Assembly (NCBI GenBank): GCA_002329325.1
Contig: DCTX01000077.1
Coordinates: 1-47,208 of the forward strand
From: Anaerolineales bacterium UBA1429
GTDB taxonomy: Bacteria; Chloroflexota; Anaerolineae; UBA1429
Reading direction: 5' to 3'
DNA: 47,208 nucleotides
Position 1 is the first letter of the stretch. The number at the start of each line of letters is the position of its first letter. The notes under the pieces were generated by a model, which was not told the origin of the DNA, ran no database searches, and was given only the letters and a program-made list of their open reading frames with translations. The translations under genes were made by a program, and so were the position numbers. Below are positions 17,229 through 25,470 of the stretch, piece after piece.

Positions 17229-18157
17229 GGATTGACAGCCACGAGATCGACGTCTCCAACCGCGACAAGGTCTTTTTTCCCGATGCCGGCCTAACCAAGG
17301 GTGACCTGGTCGACTATTACGCGCAGGTGGCCGACACCATGGTGCCCCACATGGTGCGCTATGGTCTCAGCATGCACCGCTTCCCCGATGGTTTGCAGGG
17401 TGAGGGTTTTTACCAGAAGGATGCGCCCGACTACTTCCCCGAGTGGATCCTGACGGTCACGGTTCCCAAGCGGGAGGGCGGCAGTTTCGACGCCCCCATC
17501 GTCGACAGCAAGGCCGCCCTGGTCTACCTGGCCAACCAGGCGGTGCTCACGCCGCACCTCTACCTGGCGCGTACCGATGACCTGGAGCATCCCGACAAGA
17601 TGATCTATGACCTCAATCCGCCTGAAGGCACCCGGAACTATGGCCCCGTGCGCCGCGCCGCGCTGGACGTGCGCGACGTCCTGCAAGAGCTGGACCTGCA
17701 CAGTTGGGTCCAGACCACGGGTTCCAGGGGCTTTCACGTCGTCGTCCCCCTGGACCGTAGCCAGGACTTTGACGGGGTGCGCCAGTTCGCTCGCGACGTC
17801 GCCCTCGTGCTGGTCCGCCGCCATCAGGACAGGTACACGTTGGAGCAGCGCAAGAACAAGCGAGGGGGCCGCATCTTTTTGGACATGCTGCGCAACGCCT
17901 ACGGCGCCACCTCGGTGGCACCCTACGCCGTGCGCGCCCGGCCGGGCGCTCCCGTGGCCACGCCCGTCGACTGGCACGAGGTCGAAGCGGGGGCCTCGCC
18001 CCGTGACTGGACGATCCAGAGCGTGCCCCGCCGGCTGGCGCAAAAGGATGATCCCTGGGCCAGCCTCATGCGCCAACCCCGCTCGCTCGATAGTCACCGC
18101 GAGGAGCTGGACAGGCTGCTGGCCCGGGAAAATCCAGCGGACGAAGAATCGGACTGA
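17225..18157 (+). CDS. ligD: Stand-alone LigD polymerase domain (primase-polymerase family)
   Basis: Archaeo-eukaryotic-primase-type polymerase of bacterial end joining, filling gaps with ribo- or deoxynucleotides. The 310-aa protein has the PolDom landmarks: SNRDKVFFPDAGLTKGDLVDYY, YQKDAPDYFPEW, TGSRGFHVVVPL (His), then IFLDMLRNAYGATSVAPYAVRARPGA split by family residues including the third metal Asp. The first catalytic box reads IYDLNPPEG (D129, N131), while the family has DLDP: the second metal-binding Asp is Asn (codon 17615-17617). Activity may be lost or altered. Coupled to the upstream phosphoesterase gene. Confidence 0.92.
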   Translation: MRIDSHEIDVSNRDKVFFPDAGLTKGDLVDYYAQVADTMVPHMVRYGLSMHRFPDGLQGEGFYQKDAPDYFPEWILTVTVPKREGGSFDAPIVDSKAALVYLANQAVLTPHLYLARTDDLEHPDKMIYDLNPPEGTRNYGPVRRAALDVRDVLQELDLHSWVQTTGSRGFHVVVPLDRSQDFDGVRQFARDVALVLVRRHQDRYTLEQRKNKRGGRIFLDMLRNAYGATSVAPYAVRARPGAPVATPVDWHEVEAGASPRDWTIQSVPRRLAQKDDPWASLMRQPRSLDSHREELDRLLARENPADEESD

Positions 18158-18169
18158 CGGTTACATCGA

Positions 18170-18460
18170 ACGCCCCGTTACAGAGGGTACTGAAAGCTGG
18201 TAGTGCGGCTCGGGACTGCGCTCGTAGCGTTCTGCCCCGGTACGTTGCGCCACTTCCCCTTCGATCACCGCTTGGATCAAGACGTGGATACCTTCGCGCA
18301 CAAAGTCATCGTCGATCTGCAGCCCAAGCTTGCAGGTACGCCATCAGTGCCGTAGCAGGGTCGGTCATCGTGTGTCCTCCTTGTTGTGTTGGTTGCACTG
18401 CGAGGATGCCGCATGCGATGACCTCTTTGGTCAAATCCGTTTACACCACCACCTGAGACA
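18170..18460 (-). pseudogene. IS256-family transposase remnant with one IS end
   Basis: From ATG 18368, with AAGGAGG upstream, the minus strand encodes MTDPATALMAYLQ. After a frameshift it continues LGLQIDDDFVREGIHVLIQA, VIEGEVAQRTGAERYERSPE: the N-terminus of an IS256-type (mutator) transposase. Everything beyond about 65 residues is gone. The sequence TGTCTCAGGTGG... GTGTAAACGG (minus strand, about 18460-18437) resembles an IS256-family terminal repeat. Confidence 0.75.
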
Positions 18461-18484
18461 TTATCATGCCCTCTTGTAGAGTGG

Positions 18485-18880
18485 CAAGGTTGGCGCCTTG
18501 GGATTTACCTGGATATACATCAAATGGCTGCAAAAGTGAGCAGTTTGGGTGCCGGCGCCCCCCCCCAAGGAGGCAGCGCCCAGGCACAGTGCCCAAGCGG
18601 GCAGGCCGCAAACCCACGGTGATACCGCGTAGCGCCCACACCCTTGCCAAGCAAGACCTACCAGCTCCCCACCTGGTCAACGAGGGTCAAAGCCTCTCTC
18701 CTTGGAGGGGCCATCCGACATCGAGTGGCCACGCGTGTTCGCGAACGGACGCTCAATCTGGGCGCCATGGTAACGCTTTTCGAGGGCGCGTCAAGCCGGG
18801 ATGCGCGCAAGTGCGCTGCGGCGCCGCGACGCTAGTCGTCGCGCTGGTGTGCTATGCTGGGCGCGAGGTGGGCAGGGTAG
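18485..18880. repeat. Long direct repeat, copy B, upstream of hsdM
   Basis: Matches copy A (15373-15752) to about 18833, and copy C outside the island to about 18880. It keeps leftward boxes (TTGACG/TACCAT on the minus strand), a short inverted repeat CGCGAC-N7-GTCGCG and a rightward extended -10 (TGCTATGCT, to 18858). It sits about 180 bp upstream of hsdM. The remaining 18881-18999 shows no gene. Confidence 0.75.
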
Positions 18881-19000
18881 CGCAAGGTGCAGAGAGTTGC
18901 AGGCTTTTGCAGACGATTAGGGGTTCCGCGCGACAAGCGACCTACGTGAAGGCGTCTGGGGCCCGCCAACGGGATCCATGATCAACACAATGCAAAGCCC

Positions 19001-19030
19001 TTGCCAGCACCGCCGCTACCGCGCTATAAT
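19001..19030 (+). promoter_or_regulatory. Promoter of the hsdM operon
   Basis: TTGCCA (19001-19006) and perfect TATAAT (19025-19030), 18 bp apart, giving a leader of about 20 nt before the GGAGGGG site and ATG 19058. One of the best promoters in the window. Confidence 0.8.
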
Positions 19031-19057
19031 GCCTTGTACCTATCTTGGAGGGGAAGT

Positions 19058-20629
19058 ATGCCTACAGACACCACCAGTAACGGCGCTACCTTGGGGTTTG
19101 AATCCACCCTGTGGCAGGCTGCCGACAAGCTGCGCTCCAACATGGACGCCGCCGAGTACAAGCACGTCGTGCTGGGGCTCATCTTTCTCAAGTACATCTC
19201 GGATGCTTTCGAGGCGCTGCACGCCCGCCTGACAGCCCAACAAGAGGAGGGCGCCGATCCCGAGGACCCCGACGAGTACCTGGCCGAGCGGGTCTTTTGG
19301 GTGCCGCAGGAGGCCCGCTGGGCGCGCCTGCAAGCCAACGCCCGGCAGCCCCAGGTCGGCGAGTTGGTGGATGCGGCTATGGCCGCCATCGAGCGGGAGA
19401 ACCCCCAGTTGCGCGGCGTGCTGCCCCAGGTCTTTGCCCGGCCGCAACTGGACAAGCGCCGCCTGGGCGAGCTCATTGACTTGATCTCCGGCATTCCTCT
19501 GATGGATCCCGAGGCGCCCTCCCAGGACATCCTGGGGCGGGTGTACGAGTATTTCCTGGGCCAGTTTGCCGACGCCGAGGGCAAAAAGGGCGGCCAGTTC
19601 TACACGCCCGGCCACGTGGTGCGCCTGCTGGTGGCCATGCTGGCCCCGTATCACGGGCGCGTGTACGACCCCTGCTGCGGCTCGGGCGGCATGTTTGTGC
19701 AGAGCGAGCGCTTTGTGGAGGCCCACGGCGGCCGCCGCGAGGATGTGTCCGTATTCGGCCAGGAATCCAACCCCACCACCTGGCGGCTGGCCAAGATGAA
19801 CCTGGCGATTCGCGGCATCGAGGCCAATCTGGGCCCCGAGTGGGCCGATAGCTTTGTTCGCGATCTGCACCCCGATCTGCGGGCCGACTATATTCTGGCG
19901 AACCCGCCCTTTAACATGAGCGACTGGGGCGGGCAGGCGCTGCAGAACGACGTGCGCTGGCGCTATGGCACGCCCCCAGCCGGCAACGCCAACTATGCCT
20001 GGATCCAACATTTCATCTATCACCTGGCCCCGGATGGCGTGGCGGGCTTTGTGCTGGCCAACGGCTCCATGTCCACCCAGCAATCGGGCGAGGGCGAGAT
20101 CCGCAAGAACATCGTCGAGGCCGACCTGGTGGACTGTATGGTGGCGCTGCCGGGCCAGCTCTTTTACAACACGGCCATTCCCGTGTGCCTCTGGTTCCTG
20201 GCCAAGAACAAGGCCGATGGGCGCGGCGCCCAGGGGCGGCCCCTGCGTGACCGCCGCCGCGAGACGCTGTTCATCGATGCGCGCCAGATGGGCGAAATGG
20301 TGGATCGCACCCACCGGCAGTTGACGGAGGATGACATCGCCCGCATCGCCGATACCTACCATGCCTGGCGGGGCGACGGCGAGGGCGCCTATGAGGATGT
20401 GGCCGGGTTCTGCCGCGCCGTTCCGACGGCCGAGATCGCCGCCCACGATTACGTGCTCACCCCCGGGCGCTATGTGGGGCTGCCCGAGCAGGAGGAGGAC
20501 GACGAGCCTTTTGAGGACAAGATGGCGCGCCTGGTGACCGAGCTGGAGGAGCAGTTCGCCGAGGGCGCCCGGCTCGAGGCCCAGATCCGCGAGAACCTGC
20601 GGAGGTTGGGGTATGGCCTATCGCAATAA
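19058..20629 (+). CDS. hsdM: Type I restriction-modification methyltransferase subunit HsdM
   Basis: S-adenosylmethionine-dependent N6-adenine methyltransferase; with HsdS it forms the modification complex and with HsdR the restriction complex. The 523-aa protein has the helical N-terminal domain (FESTLWQAADKLRSNMDAAEYKHVVLGLIFLKYISDAF), VYEYFLGQFADAEGKKGGQFYTP, motif I DPCCGSGGM (about 205) and catalytic motif IV NPPF (about 282). ATG 19058 has GGAGGGG at the right distance; an in-frame extension to 19001 would cover the promoter. The 3' end overlaps the Fic gene by 17 nt. Confidence 0.96.
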   Translation: MPTDTTSNGATLGFESTLWQAADKLRSNMDAAEYKHVVLGLIFLKYISDAFEALHARLTAQQEEGADPEDPDEYLAERVFWVPQEARWARLQANARQPQVGELVDAAMAAIERENPQLRGVLPQVFARPQLDKRRLGELIDLISGIPLMDPEAPSQDILGRVYEYFLGQFADAEGKKGGQFYTPGHVVRLLVAMLAPYHGRVYDPCCGSGGMFVQSERFVEAHGGRREDVSVFGQESNPTTWRLAKMNLAIRGIEANLGPEWADSFVRDLHPDLRADYILANPPFNMSDWGGQALQNDVRWRYGTPPAGNANYAWIQHFIYHLAPDGVAGFVLANGSMSTQQSGEGEIRKNIVEADLVDCMVALPGQLFYNTAIPVCLWFLAKNKADGRGAQGRPLRDRRRETLFIDARQMGEMVDRTHRQLTEDDIARIADTYHAWRGDGEGAYEDVAGFCRAVPTAEIAAHDYVLTPGRYVGLPEQEEDDEPFEDKMARLVTELEEQFAEGARLEAQIRENLRRLGYGLSQ

Positions 20630-21695
20630 CCAGCCGTACAACGAGCTGCCCCTGCTGCCCCCGCCGGATGGCATCGAGACCGCGGCGGTGCTGCGGCGCT
20701 GCATCACGGCGCGTGAGGCACTGGCCGAGCTGCGCTGGGCGGGCAAGCTGGTGCCGAACCAGGCGATCCTGATCAACGCTATCCCCCTGCAAGAGGCGCG
20801 CCTCAGCTCCGAGATCGAGAATATCGTCACAACCCAGGATGCCCTCTATCGCGCGGCGGTGGATGCGGAGGGCCAGAGCGATCCCGCCGCCCGCGAGGTG
20901 TTGCGCTATCGCACGGCCCTGCGCCGGGGCTATGAGGCGCTTCTGGCCGGCCAGCGCATCAGCATTGATCTGATGCTCGACCTGTGCGCCACGATACGGG
21001 CCAGCGACGCCAACTTGCGGGATCAGGAGCCGATCCTGATCGAGGATGTGGCGGCGCGTGCAGCCATTTATACCCCGCCCCGCGGCCGCGCGAGGATCGT
21101 CGGCCTGCTGCAGAACCTGGTGGCGTTCCTGAACGAGGCAAGCGCCCTGGACCCGCTGGTCAGGCTGGCGGCGGCCCACTATCAGTTCGAGGCGATCCAC
21201 CCCTTTGTGGATGGCAACGGGCGCACCGGCCGTATCCTCAACGTCCTCTACCTGATCCAGGAACGCCTGTTGGAGATCCCGGTGCTCTACCTGAGCCGCT
21301 ATATCATCCAGACCAAGCAAGCGTACTACCGGCGGCTGCGGGCTGTGACCGAACAGGGCGATTGGCAAGGCTGGCTGCTCTATATGCTGGAGGGGATCGA
21401 GCAGACGGCCCGCTGGACGACGGGGCGCATCGAGGCCATCCGCGCCCTGATCGATGCCACGGCGGAGCGCGTGCGGGCCGAGCTGCCGGGGATCTATTCG
21501 CCGGAGCTGGTGGAGCTGGTATTCGTCCAGCCCTACTGCAAGATCGGGTTTGTGGTCGAGGCAGGCATCGCTCAAAGGAACGCTGCCTCGCGATACTTGA
21601 GAGAGCTGGAGCGCATCGGCGTTTTGCAGGGGGAGAGGGTGGGGCGCGAGATGGTCTACCGTAACCCTGCTCTGCTCGAGTTGCTGAGCACATGA
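20613..21695 (+). CDS. fic: Fic-domain AMP-transferase with N-terminal inhibitory helix
   Basis: Fic enzymes move AMP from ATP to Ser/Thr/Tyr hydroxyls of target proteins. The 360-aa protein has the full catalytic motif HPFVDGNGRTGR (196-207) and an N-terminal autoinhibitory motif SSEIEN (65-70), matching S/TxxxE(G/N), as in class II Fic proteins. A C-terminal winged helix follows (IAQRNAASRYLRELERIGVLQGE), common in this Fic subfamily. ATG 20613 is preceded by GGAGG and overlaps hsdM, so translation is coupled. Fic genes between hsdM and hsdS recur in type I systems; their target there is not established. It could be a toxin released when the system is disturbed (inference). Confidence 0.92.
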   Translation: MAYRNNQPYNELPLLPPPDGIETAAVLRRCITAREALAELRWAGKLVPNQAILINAIPLQEARLSSEIENIVTTQDALYRAAVDAEGQSDPAAREVLRYRTALRRGYEALLAGQRISIDLMLDLCATIRASDANLRDQEPILIEDVAARAAIYTPPRGRARIVGLLQNLVAFLNEASALDPLVRLAAAHYQFEAIHPFVDGNGRTGRILNVLYLIQERLLEIPVLYLSRYIIQTKQAYYRRLRAVTEQGDWQGWLLYMLEGIEQTARWTTGRIEAIRALIDATAERVRAELPGIYSPELVELVFVQPYCKIGFVVEAGIAQRNAASRYLRELERIGVLQGERVGREMVYRNPALLELLST

Positions 21696-21866
21696 TGTTG
21701 CCCAGGCACGCACAGGATGAGTCGCGCAGCGTGGCAGCGCCCAAGACATGCTCGTCTCTTGCCCTTTCGAGTGCATATTGGTACAACATGCACGCTGCGA
21801 GTGCATATCCTGCCCGCCGCGCCCGCGCAGGGACACCGCGCCGTGAGCACCCGCGGAGGCAGACCC
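21696..21866 (+). promoter_or_regulatory. fic-hsdS intergenic spacer with a repeated CGAGTGCATAT motif
   Basis: CGAGTGCATAT occurs at 21768-21778 and 21798-21808, 30 bp apart (about three helical turns), close to a TACAAC sequence. This suggests a separately controlled hsdS promoter. No gene is seen here; an open frame upstream of hsdS does not look coding. Confidence 0.35.
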
Positions 21867-23177
21867 ATGCCGAGTGAATGGCGAACCGTGACGCTCCGTG
21901 ACGTATGCAGCAAGATCGGCAGCGGTGCAACTCCACGTGGCGGTGCCTCTGTATACCGTGACTCGGGCATAGCTTTCATTCGCAGTCAGAATGTGGGGCA
22001 GGGACAGTTTCTAGATACTGGCCTTGCGTTCATCTCTTCGGAGCACGCAGCCGAGCTAGACAACGTTGCTGTGTGTCCTGGTGATCTTCTGCTCAACATC
22101 ACCGGCGCATCTGTAGCGCGGGTCTGCCAGGTACCTGCGGGCGTTCTACCGGCACGCGTGAATCAACATGTTGCCATCATCAGACCTGACTCGACCACGC
22201 TGACCCCTCGATATCTACTCTATGCTCTCTTGAATCCAGCGATGCAGGCTATGCTTCTTTCCTGGGCAGATTCAGGCGGCACTCGTCAAGCTCTGACAAA
22301 AGGGATGCTAGAGTCCCTCATGTTGCCCCTCCCTCCCCTGCCCGAGCAGCGGGCCATCGCGCACATCCTGGGGACGCTGGACGACAAGATCGAGCTGAAC
22401 CGCCGCATGAGCGAGACGTTGGAGGCGATGGCGCGCGCCTTGTTCAAGGCCTGGTTCGTGGACTTTGAGCCAGTGCGGGCCAAGCTGGCCGGCCGCGAGC
22501 CCGCCAGCGCCCCCGGCCCCCTGGCGGAGCTGTTCCCCGCGCGGCTGGTCCCCTCGCCGCTGGGCGAGATACCGGAGGGCTGGCGGGTGGGCACGCTGGG
22601 GGAGATTGCTGCGCTCAATCCTGAGAGCTGGAACACGAAATCTGCGCCCGCGATGATCGAATACTTGGACTTGTCCAACGTAAAATGGGGCAGAATCGAT
22701 TGCTGTGTCCAATACACTTGGGATGATGCTCCAAGTCGAGCAAAGAGAGTGCTAAGGCTCAATGATACCATAGTAGGCACTGTGAGGCCCGGTAATGGCT
22801 CGTATGCGTACATCAGTCGAGAGGGTCTGACTGGCAGTACTGGGTTTGCGGTCTTGCGTCCCAAGCAGAGGGACTGGGCGGAGTACATCTACTTGGCTGC
22901 GACTGCTCCAGACAGCATTGCCGCGCTCTCTCACCTGGCTCAAGGAGCCGCGTATCCTGCAGTGCGGCCCGAAGTGGTTGCGAACGTAGAGATTGTTTTG
23001 GCTCCCGATGGTCTTGCACAGAAGTTCGCCCACTCAGTACGAAGCCTAATGGAGCGCTTTTCGGCTAGCGACAGTGAATCGCGCACCCTCGCCGCCCTGC
23101 GAGACGCGTTGCTGCCCAAGCTGGTCTCGGGCGAGCTGCGGGTGGCGGAGGCAGAACGATGGATGGAAGAAGGGTGA
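21867..23177 (+). CDS. hsdS: Type I restriction-modification specificity subunit HsdS
   Basis: DNA-recognition subunit. The 436-aa protein has two target-recognition domains (about 1-150 and 210-370), each followed by a conserved helical spacer: LPPLPEQRAIAHILGTLDDK, IELNRRMSETLEAMARALFK, AWFVDFEPVRAK in the middle, and LAALRDALLPKLVSGELRVA at the end. ATG 21867 (MPSEWRTVTLRDVCSKIGSG) follows GGAGG by 8 nt. GC content drops in the recognition domains relative to the spacers, usual for hsdS exchange. The stop TGA shares a base with a following ATG that opens a duplicated HsdS tail. Confidence 0.95.
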   Translation: MPSEWRTVTLRDVCSKIGSGATPRGGASVYRDSGIAFIRSQNVGQGQFLDTGLAFISSEHAAELDNVAVCPGDLLLNITGASVARVCQVPAGVLPARVNQHVAIIRPDSTTLTPRYLLYALLNPAMQAMLLSWADSGGTRQALTKGMLESLMLPLPPLPEQRAIAHILGTLDDKIELNRRMSETLEAMARALFKAWFVDFEPVRAKLAGREPASAPGPLAELFPARLVPSPLGEIPEGWRVGTLGEIAALNPESWNTKSAPAMIEYLDLSNVKWGRIDCCVQYTWDDAPSRAKRVLRLNDTIVGTVRPGNGSYAYISREGLTGSTGFAVLRPKQRDWAEYIYLAATAPDSIAALSHLAQGAAYPAVRPEVVANVEIVLAPDGLAQKFAHSVRSLMERFSASDSESRTLAALRDALLPKLVSGELRVAEAERWMEEG

Positions 23178-23386
23178 TGCCACGTACGGCGGTTGGGGCA
23201 CGGCATGCCGTGCCCCAACGGAACGTAGCGCTTCAACAGGGCGTAGCGCTCCAATGGAGCGTGGCGTTGCGCGATACGTTGCTGCCCAAGCTGGTCTCGG
23301 GCGAGCTGCGGGTGGCGGAGGCGGAACGGTGGGGGGAGGAGGCTGAACCGGATGCATCTGGAGTTGGAGGTAGAGAGAAATGGTAG
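23177..23386 (+). CDS. Small coupled gene encoding a duplicated HsdS C-terminal helix
   Basis: Begins in a TGATG overlap with the hsdS stop, so it can be translated by re-initiation. The 69-aa product reads MPRTAVGARHAVPQRN, then three 6-aa repeats (VALQQG, VALQWS, VALRDT), then LLPKLVSGELRVAEAERW, a near-perfect second copy of the HsdS terminal helix (first copy 23105-23165). It ends inside the start of the PIN gene (7-nt overlap). Its first third is translated palindrome. It may be a recombination by-product, or a short helix that competes in HsdS/HsdM assembly. Whether it is expressed is unknown. Confidence 0.5.
   Translation: MPRTAVGARHAVPQRNVALQQGVALQWSVALRDTLLPKLVSGELRVAEAERWGEEAEPDASGVGGREKW
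23192..23219. repeat. 28-bp perfect palindrome (REP-like)
   Basis: Perfectly self-complementary, with the core GGGGCACGGCATGCCGTGCC. The same core occurs in the RAYT gene at 25751-25782. Likely a REP element handled by a Y1 transposase of that type. Confidence 0.75.
23224..23277 (+). repeat. Three tandem 18-bp repeats
   Basis: CGTAGCGCTTCAACAGGG, CGTAGCGCTCCAATGGAG and a diverged CGTGGCGTTGCGCGATAC, starting at 23224, 23242 and 23260. Being a multiple of 3, length change keeps the frame of the HsdS-tail gene. Confidence 0.7.
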
Positions 23387-25353
23387 ACGAAGCAACCCTA
23401 ACCAGCCTCGCGATGCTCAAAGTCAAAATCAACAAGAACGAGGACTATCTTGACTACCTTCGGCCCTTTGTTTTGGATGTCCTGGCGAGTTCGCCCCCTG
23501 AACTCATCACCGACACGTCCATTGCATCCGCTCTACTCGAGCGATTCGGCCTGGTGATTCCCTCGCGAACAGTGCAGATCGTGCTCGGCCGGGTGGCAAG
23601 AAGCGGCGTTCTTGTTCGAGTTGACGCCATCTATCGGGTAGTGAAGGAGATACCACCGACGGACATGGCAGTGCGAAAGGCAGAGGCTGCAAGGCACATC
23701 GCCGCTGTGGTCACCGGGCTCATTGACTACGACCGCCAACACTCGCAACGCATCTCTGACGAGGAAGGAGCTTTTGCGGCTCTCATTGCGTTCATGTCGA
23801 GATTTGCGATACCCTGCCTTCGCGCTTACTTGCGAGGCACGGCCATCCCGGATCGGGTCAGCGATGAGGACTGGAAAGTGATCCTGGTAGGTCAGTATGC
23901 TTACGAGCTTCAGCAGAGCAATCCGGAGCGCTTTGGGAGCCTTATCACCTTGGTGCAAGGGCACATGATCGCTAATGCACTTCTGTGCCCAGATCTCGAG
24001 CATGCTCCTAGATCCTATCGCTCAGTCATCTTTTATCTGGATACACCCCTTCTGATCCGATTGCTCGGGCTGGAGGGTGAGCCCAAAGCGGCGGCAACGC
24101 GCGAACTCATGGCGCTAGTAGAGCATCTTGGAGGCAAGTTCGCCTGCTTCAGTCACACACTGGACGAGCTGTACTATACCATTCTAGCCGCAGCAGACTC
24201 CGTTAGCTCTGGCTTTGGACAGATGTCGATTGCCCAGGAGGCGCGAAGGAGCGGTACTAGTAGGGCCGATCTGATCCAAGAGGCGCTCAGTCTGGAAGAC
24301 ACACTTGCACGTGCGCACATTCGCATTGAACCTACGCCCAGCTACGGCCCTCAACACCAGATTGACGAGGTGTCTTTTGGTGAGCTACTAGACAGGCAAG
24401 TAATGTACAATAATCCGAAGGCTCGCGAACATGATATCAACTCTGTGCGCAGCATTTACGTGCTGCGGAGAGGGCGATACTCGCCGAGCATTGAGAAGTG
24501 CCATGCTGTGCTTGTTACCAGCAACACAGGATTCGCAAGGGCGGCCTATGAGTTCGGTATGGCCTATGAGGAATCGCGTGACGCATCAAGTGTGATCACG
24601 GACTTCAGCCTCGCTAACACGGCATGGCTCAAGTCACCCCAGCGCGCTCCTGACCTTCCGCGACGCGAACTGCTCGCTTTTGCTTACGCTGCGCTCTATC
24701 CGTCAGAGCGCTTCTGGTCTAGGGTTCTTGAGCAAGCAGAAACATTAGCGGCATCCGGACACATTAGCGCTCGAGAACATCAGCTACTTCGGAGCGGCTA
24801 TGTGGTGCAGGAAGAGCTGATGAAGCTGACTCTGGGGGATGAAGATGCTCTCTCTGACGAAACCCTCACCGAGACATTCCGGCGGGTATCGGCCGAGATT
24901 CGTAACGAGGAAGCAGAGATGCGACGCGCCGCAGAGATCGAAGCAGAGCGGGCAGCATCCGCCCTGGACGTCGAGCGAACAAGAATACGAGAGGCGATAC
25001 GCTGCATTCATGGCGAATGTGATAGGATGGCAAGGCGTGATGCGAAAGTAGCTGTGCTCATGGTTGCACTTGGGCTGGGCTGCATCTGCTTCCTCGGCAC
25101 CAGGCTACTCGAGGGGCCGGTGCTTAGGTGTCTGGGCACAGCCGCTTCCCTCATCATTGCTCTTAGCCCTGTATTGGGCTTCTTTCTTGACATTAGGGCT
25201 CCCATAGTTCATGAATGGGTGAGGACTCGTCGCAAGGATTGGTACTTGTCACGGAGAAGTCTTGAACTCTCAGCCCTGGGGGTAAGTGCGACGGGTTCGA
25301 CCCGCACCTCTCGCCATAGGGATGGAAACTCTGACCTCGCTTCGGGAGGATGA
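23380..25353 (+). CDS. PIN-like nuclease domain protein with C-terminal coiled coil and two membrane helices
   Basis: A 657-aa protein. An N-terminal winged-helix-like region (about 20-90) is followed by a PIN-type fold: YLDTPLLIRLLG near 218 (first acidic residue), HDINSV, AVLVTSNTGFARAA and VITDFSLANTAWL supply the further conserved acidic and polar positions. Next is a charged helix rich in Glu/Arg (about 490-550) and two hydrophobic segments (about 555-578 and 586-607) ahead of a basic tail. PIN domains are metal-dependent RNases. A membrane-anchored PIN protein inside a restriction operon suggests an RNase or signalling effector of defence (inference). ATG 23380 follows GGAGG by 9 nt and overlaps the HsdS-tail gene. 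I do not recognise a named family for the full architecture. Confidence 0.7.
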   Translation: MVDEATLTSLAMLKVKINKNEDYLDYLRPFVLDVLASSPPELITDTSIASALLERFGLVIPSRTVQIVLGRVARSGVLVRVDAIYRVVKEIPPTDMAVRKAEAARHIAAVVTGLIDYDRQHSQRISDEEGAFAALIAFMSRFAIPCLRAYLRGTAIPDRVSDEDWKVILVGQYAYELQQSNPERFGSLITLVQGHMIANALLCPDLEHAPRSYRSVIFYLDTPLLIRLLGLEGEPKAAATRELMALVEHLGGKFACFSHTLDELYYTILAAADSVSSGFGQMSIAQEARRSGTSRADLIQEALSLEDTLARAHIRIEPTPSYGPQHQIDEVSFGELLDRQVMYNNPKAREHDINSVRSIYVLRRGRYSPSIEKCHAVLVTSNTGFARAAYEFGMAYEESRDASSVITDFSLANTAWLKSPQRAPDLPRRELLAFAYAALYPSERFWSRVLEQAETLAASGHISAREHQLLRSGYVVQEELMKLTLGDEDALSDETLTETFRRVSAEIRNEEAEMRRAAEIEAERAASALDVERTRIREAIRCIHGECDRMARRDAKVAVLMVALGLGCICFLGTRLLEGPVLRCLGTAASLIIALSPVLGFFLDIRAPIVHEWVRTRRKDWYLSRRSLELSALGVSATGSTRTSRHRDGNSDLASGG

Positions 25354-25470
25354 ACTTCAGTTCAACGAGTTGAGCTGACCTGACCCACAGTGTCCACAGA
25401 GATACTCCCATGATCCGATCCATGTGCGAATCCGACATCGAGAGCATCGCGCAGGTCTGGTGGGTGGCCC

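Noticed and set aside
15393..18680. Possible conserved small protein (start MTRW, then AGRSCLARVWALRGITVGL) in repeats A and B
   Set aside because: The similarity is explained by the DNA repeat itself; downstream the frames end differently, and peroxiredoxin decay is the better explanation.
23224..23277. CRISPR array
   Set aside because: Only three 18-bp units with no spacers; a coding tandem repeat instead. No cas genes are in the window.
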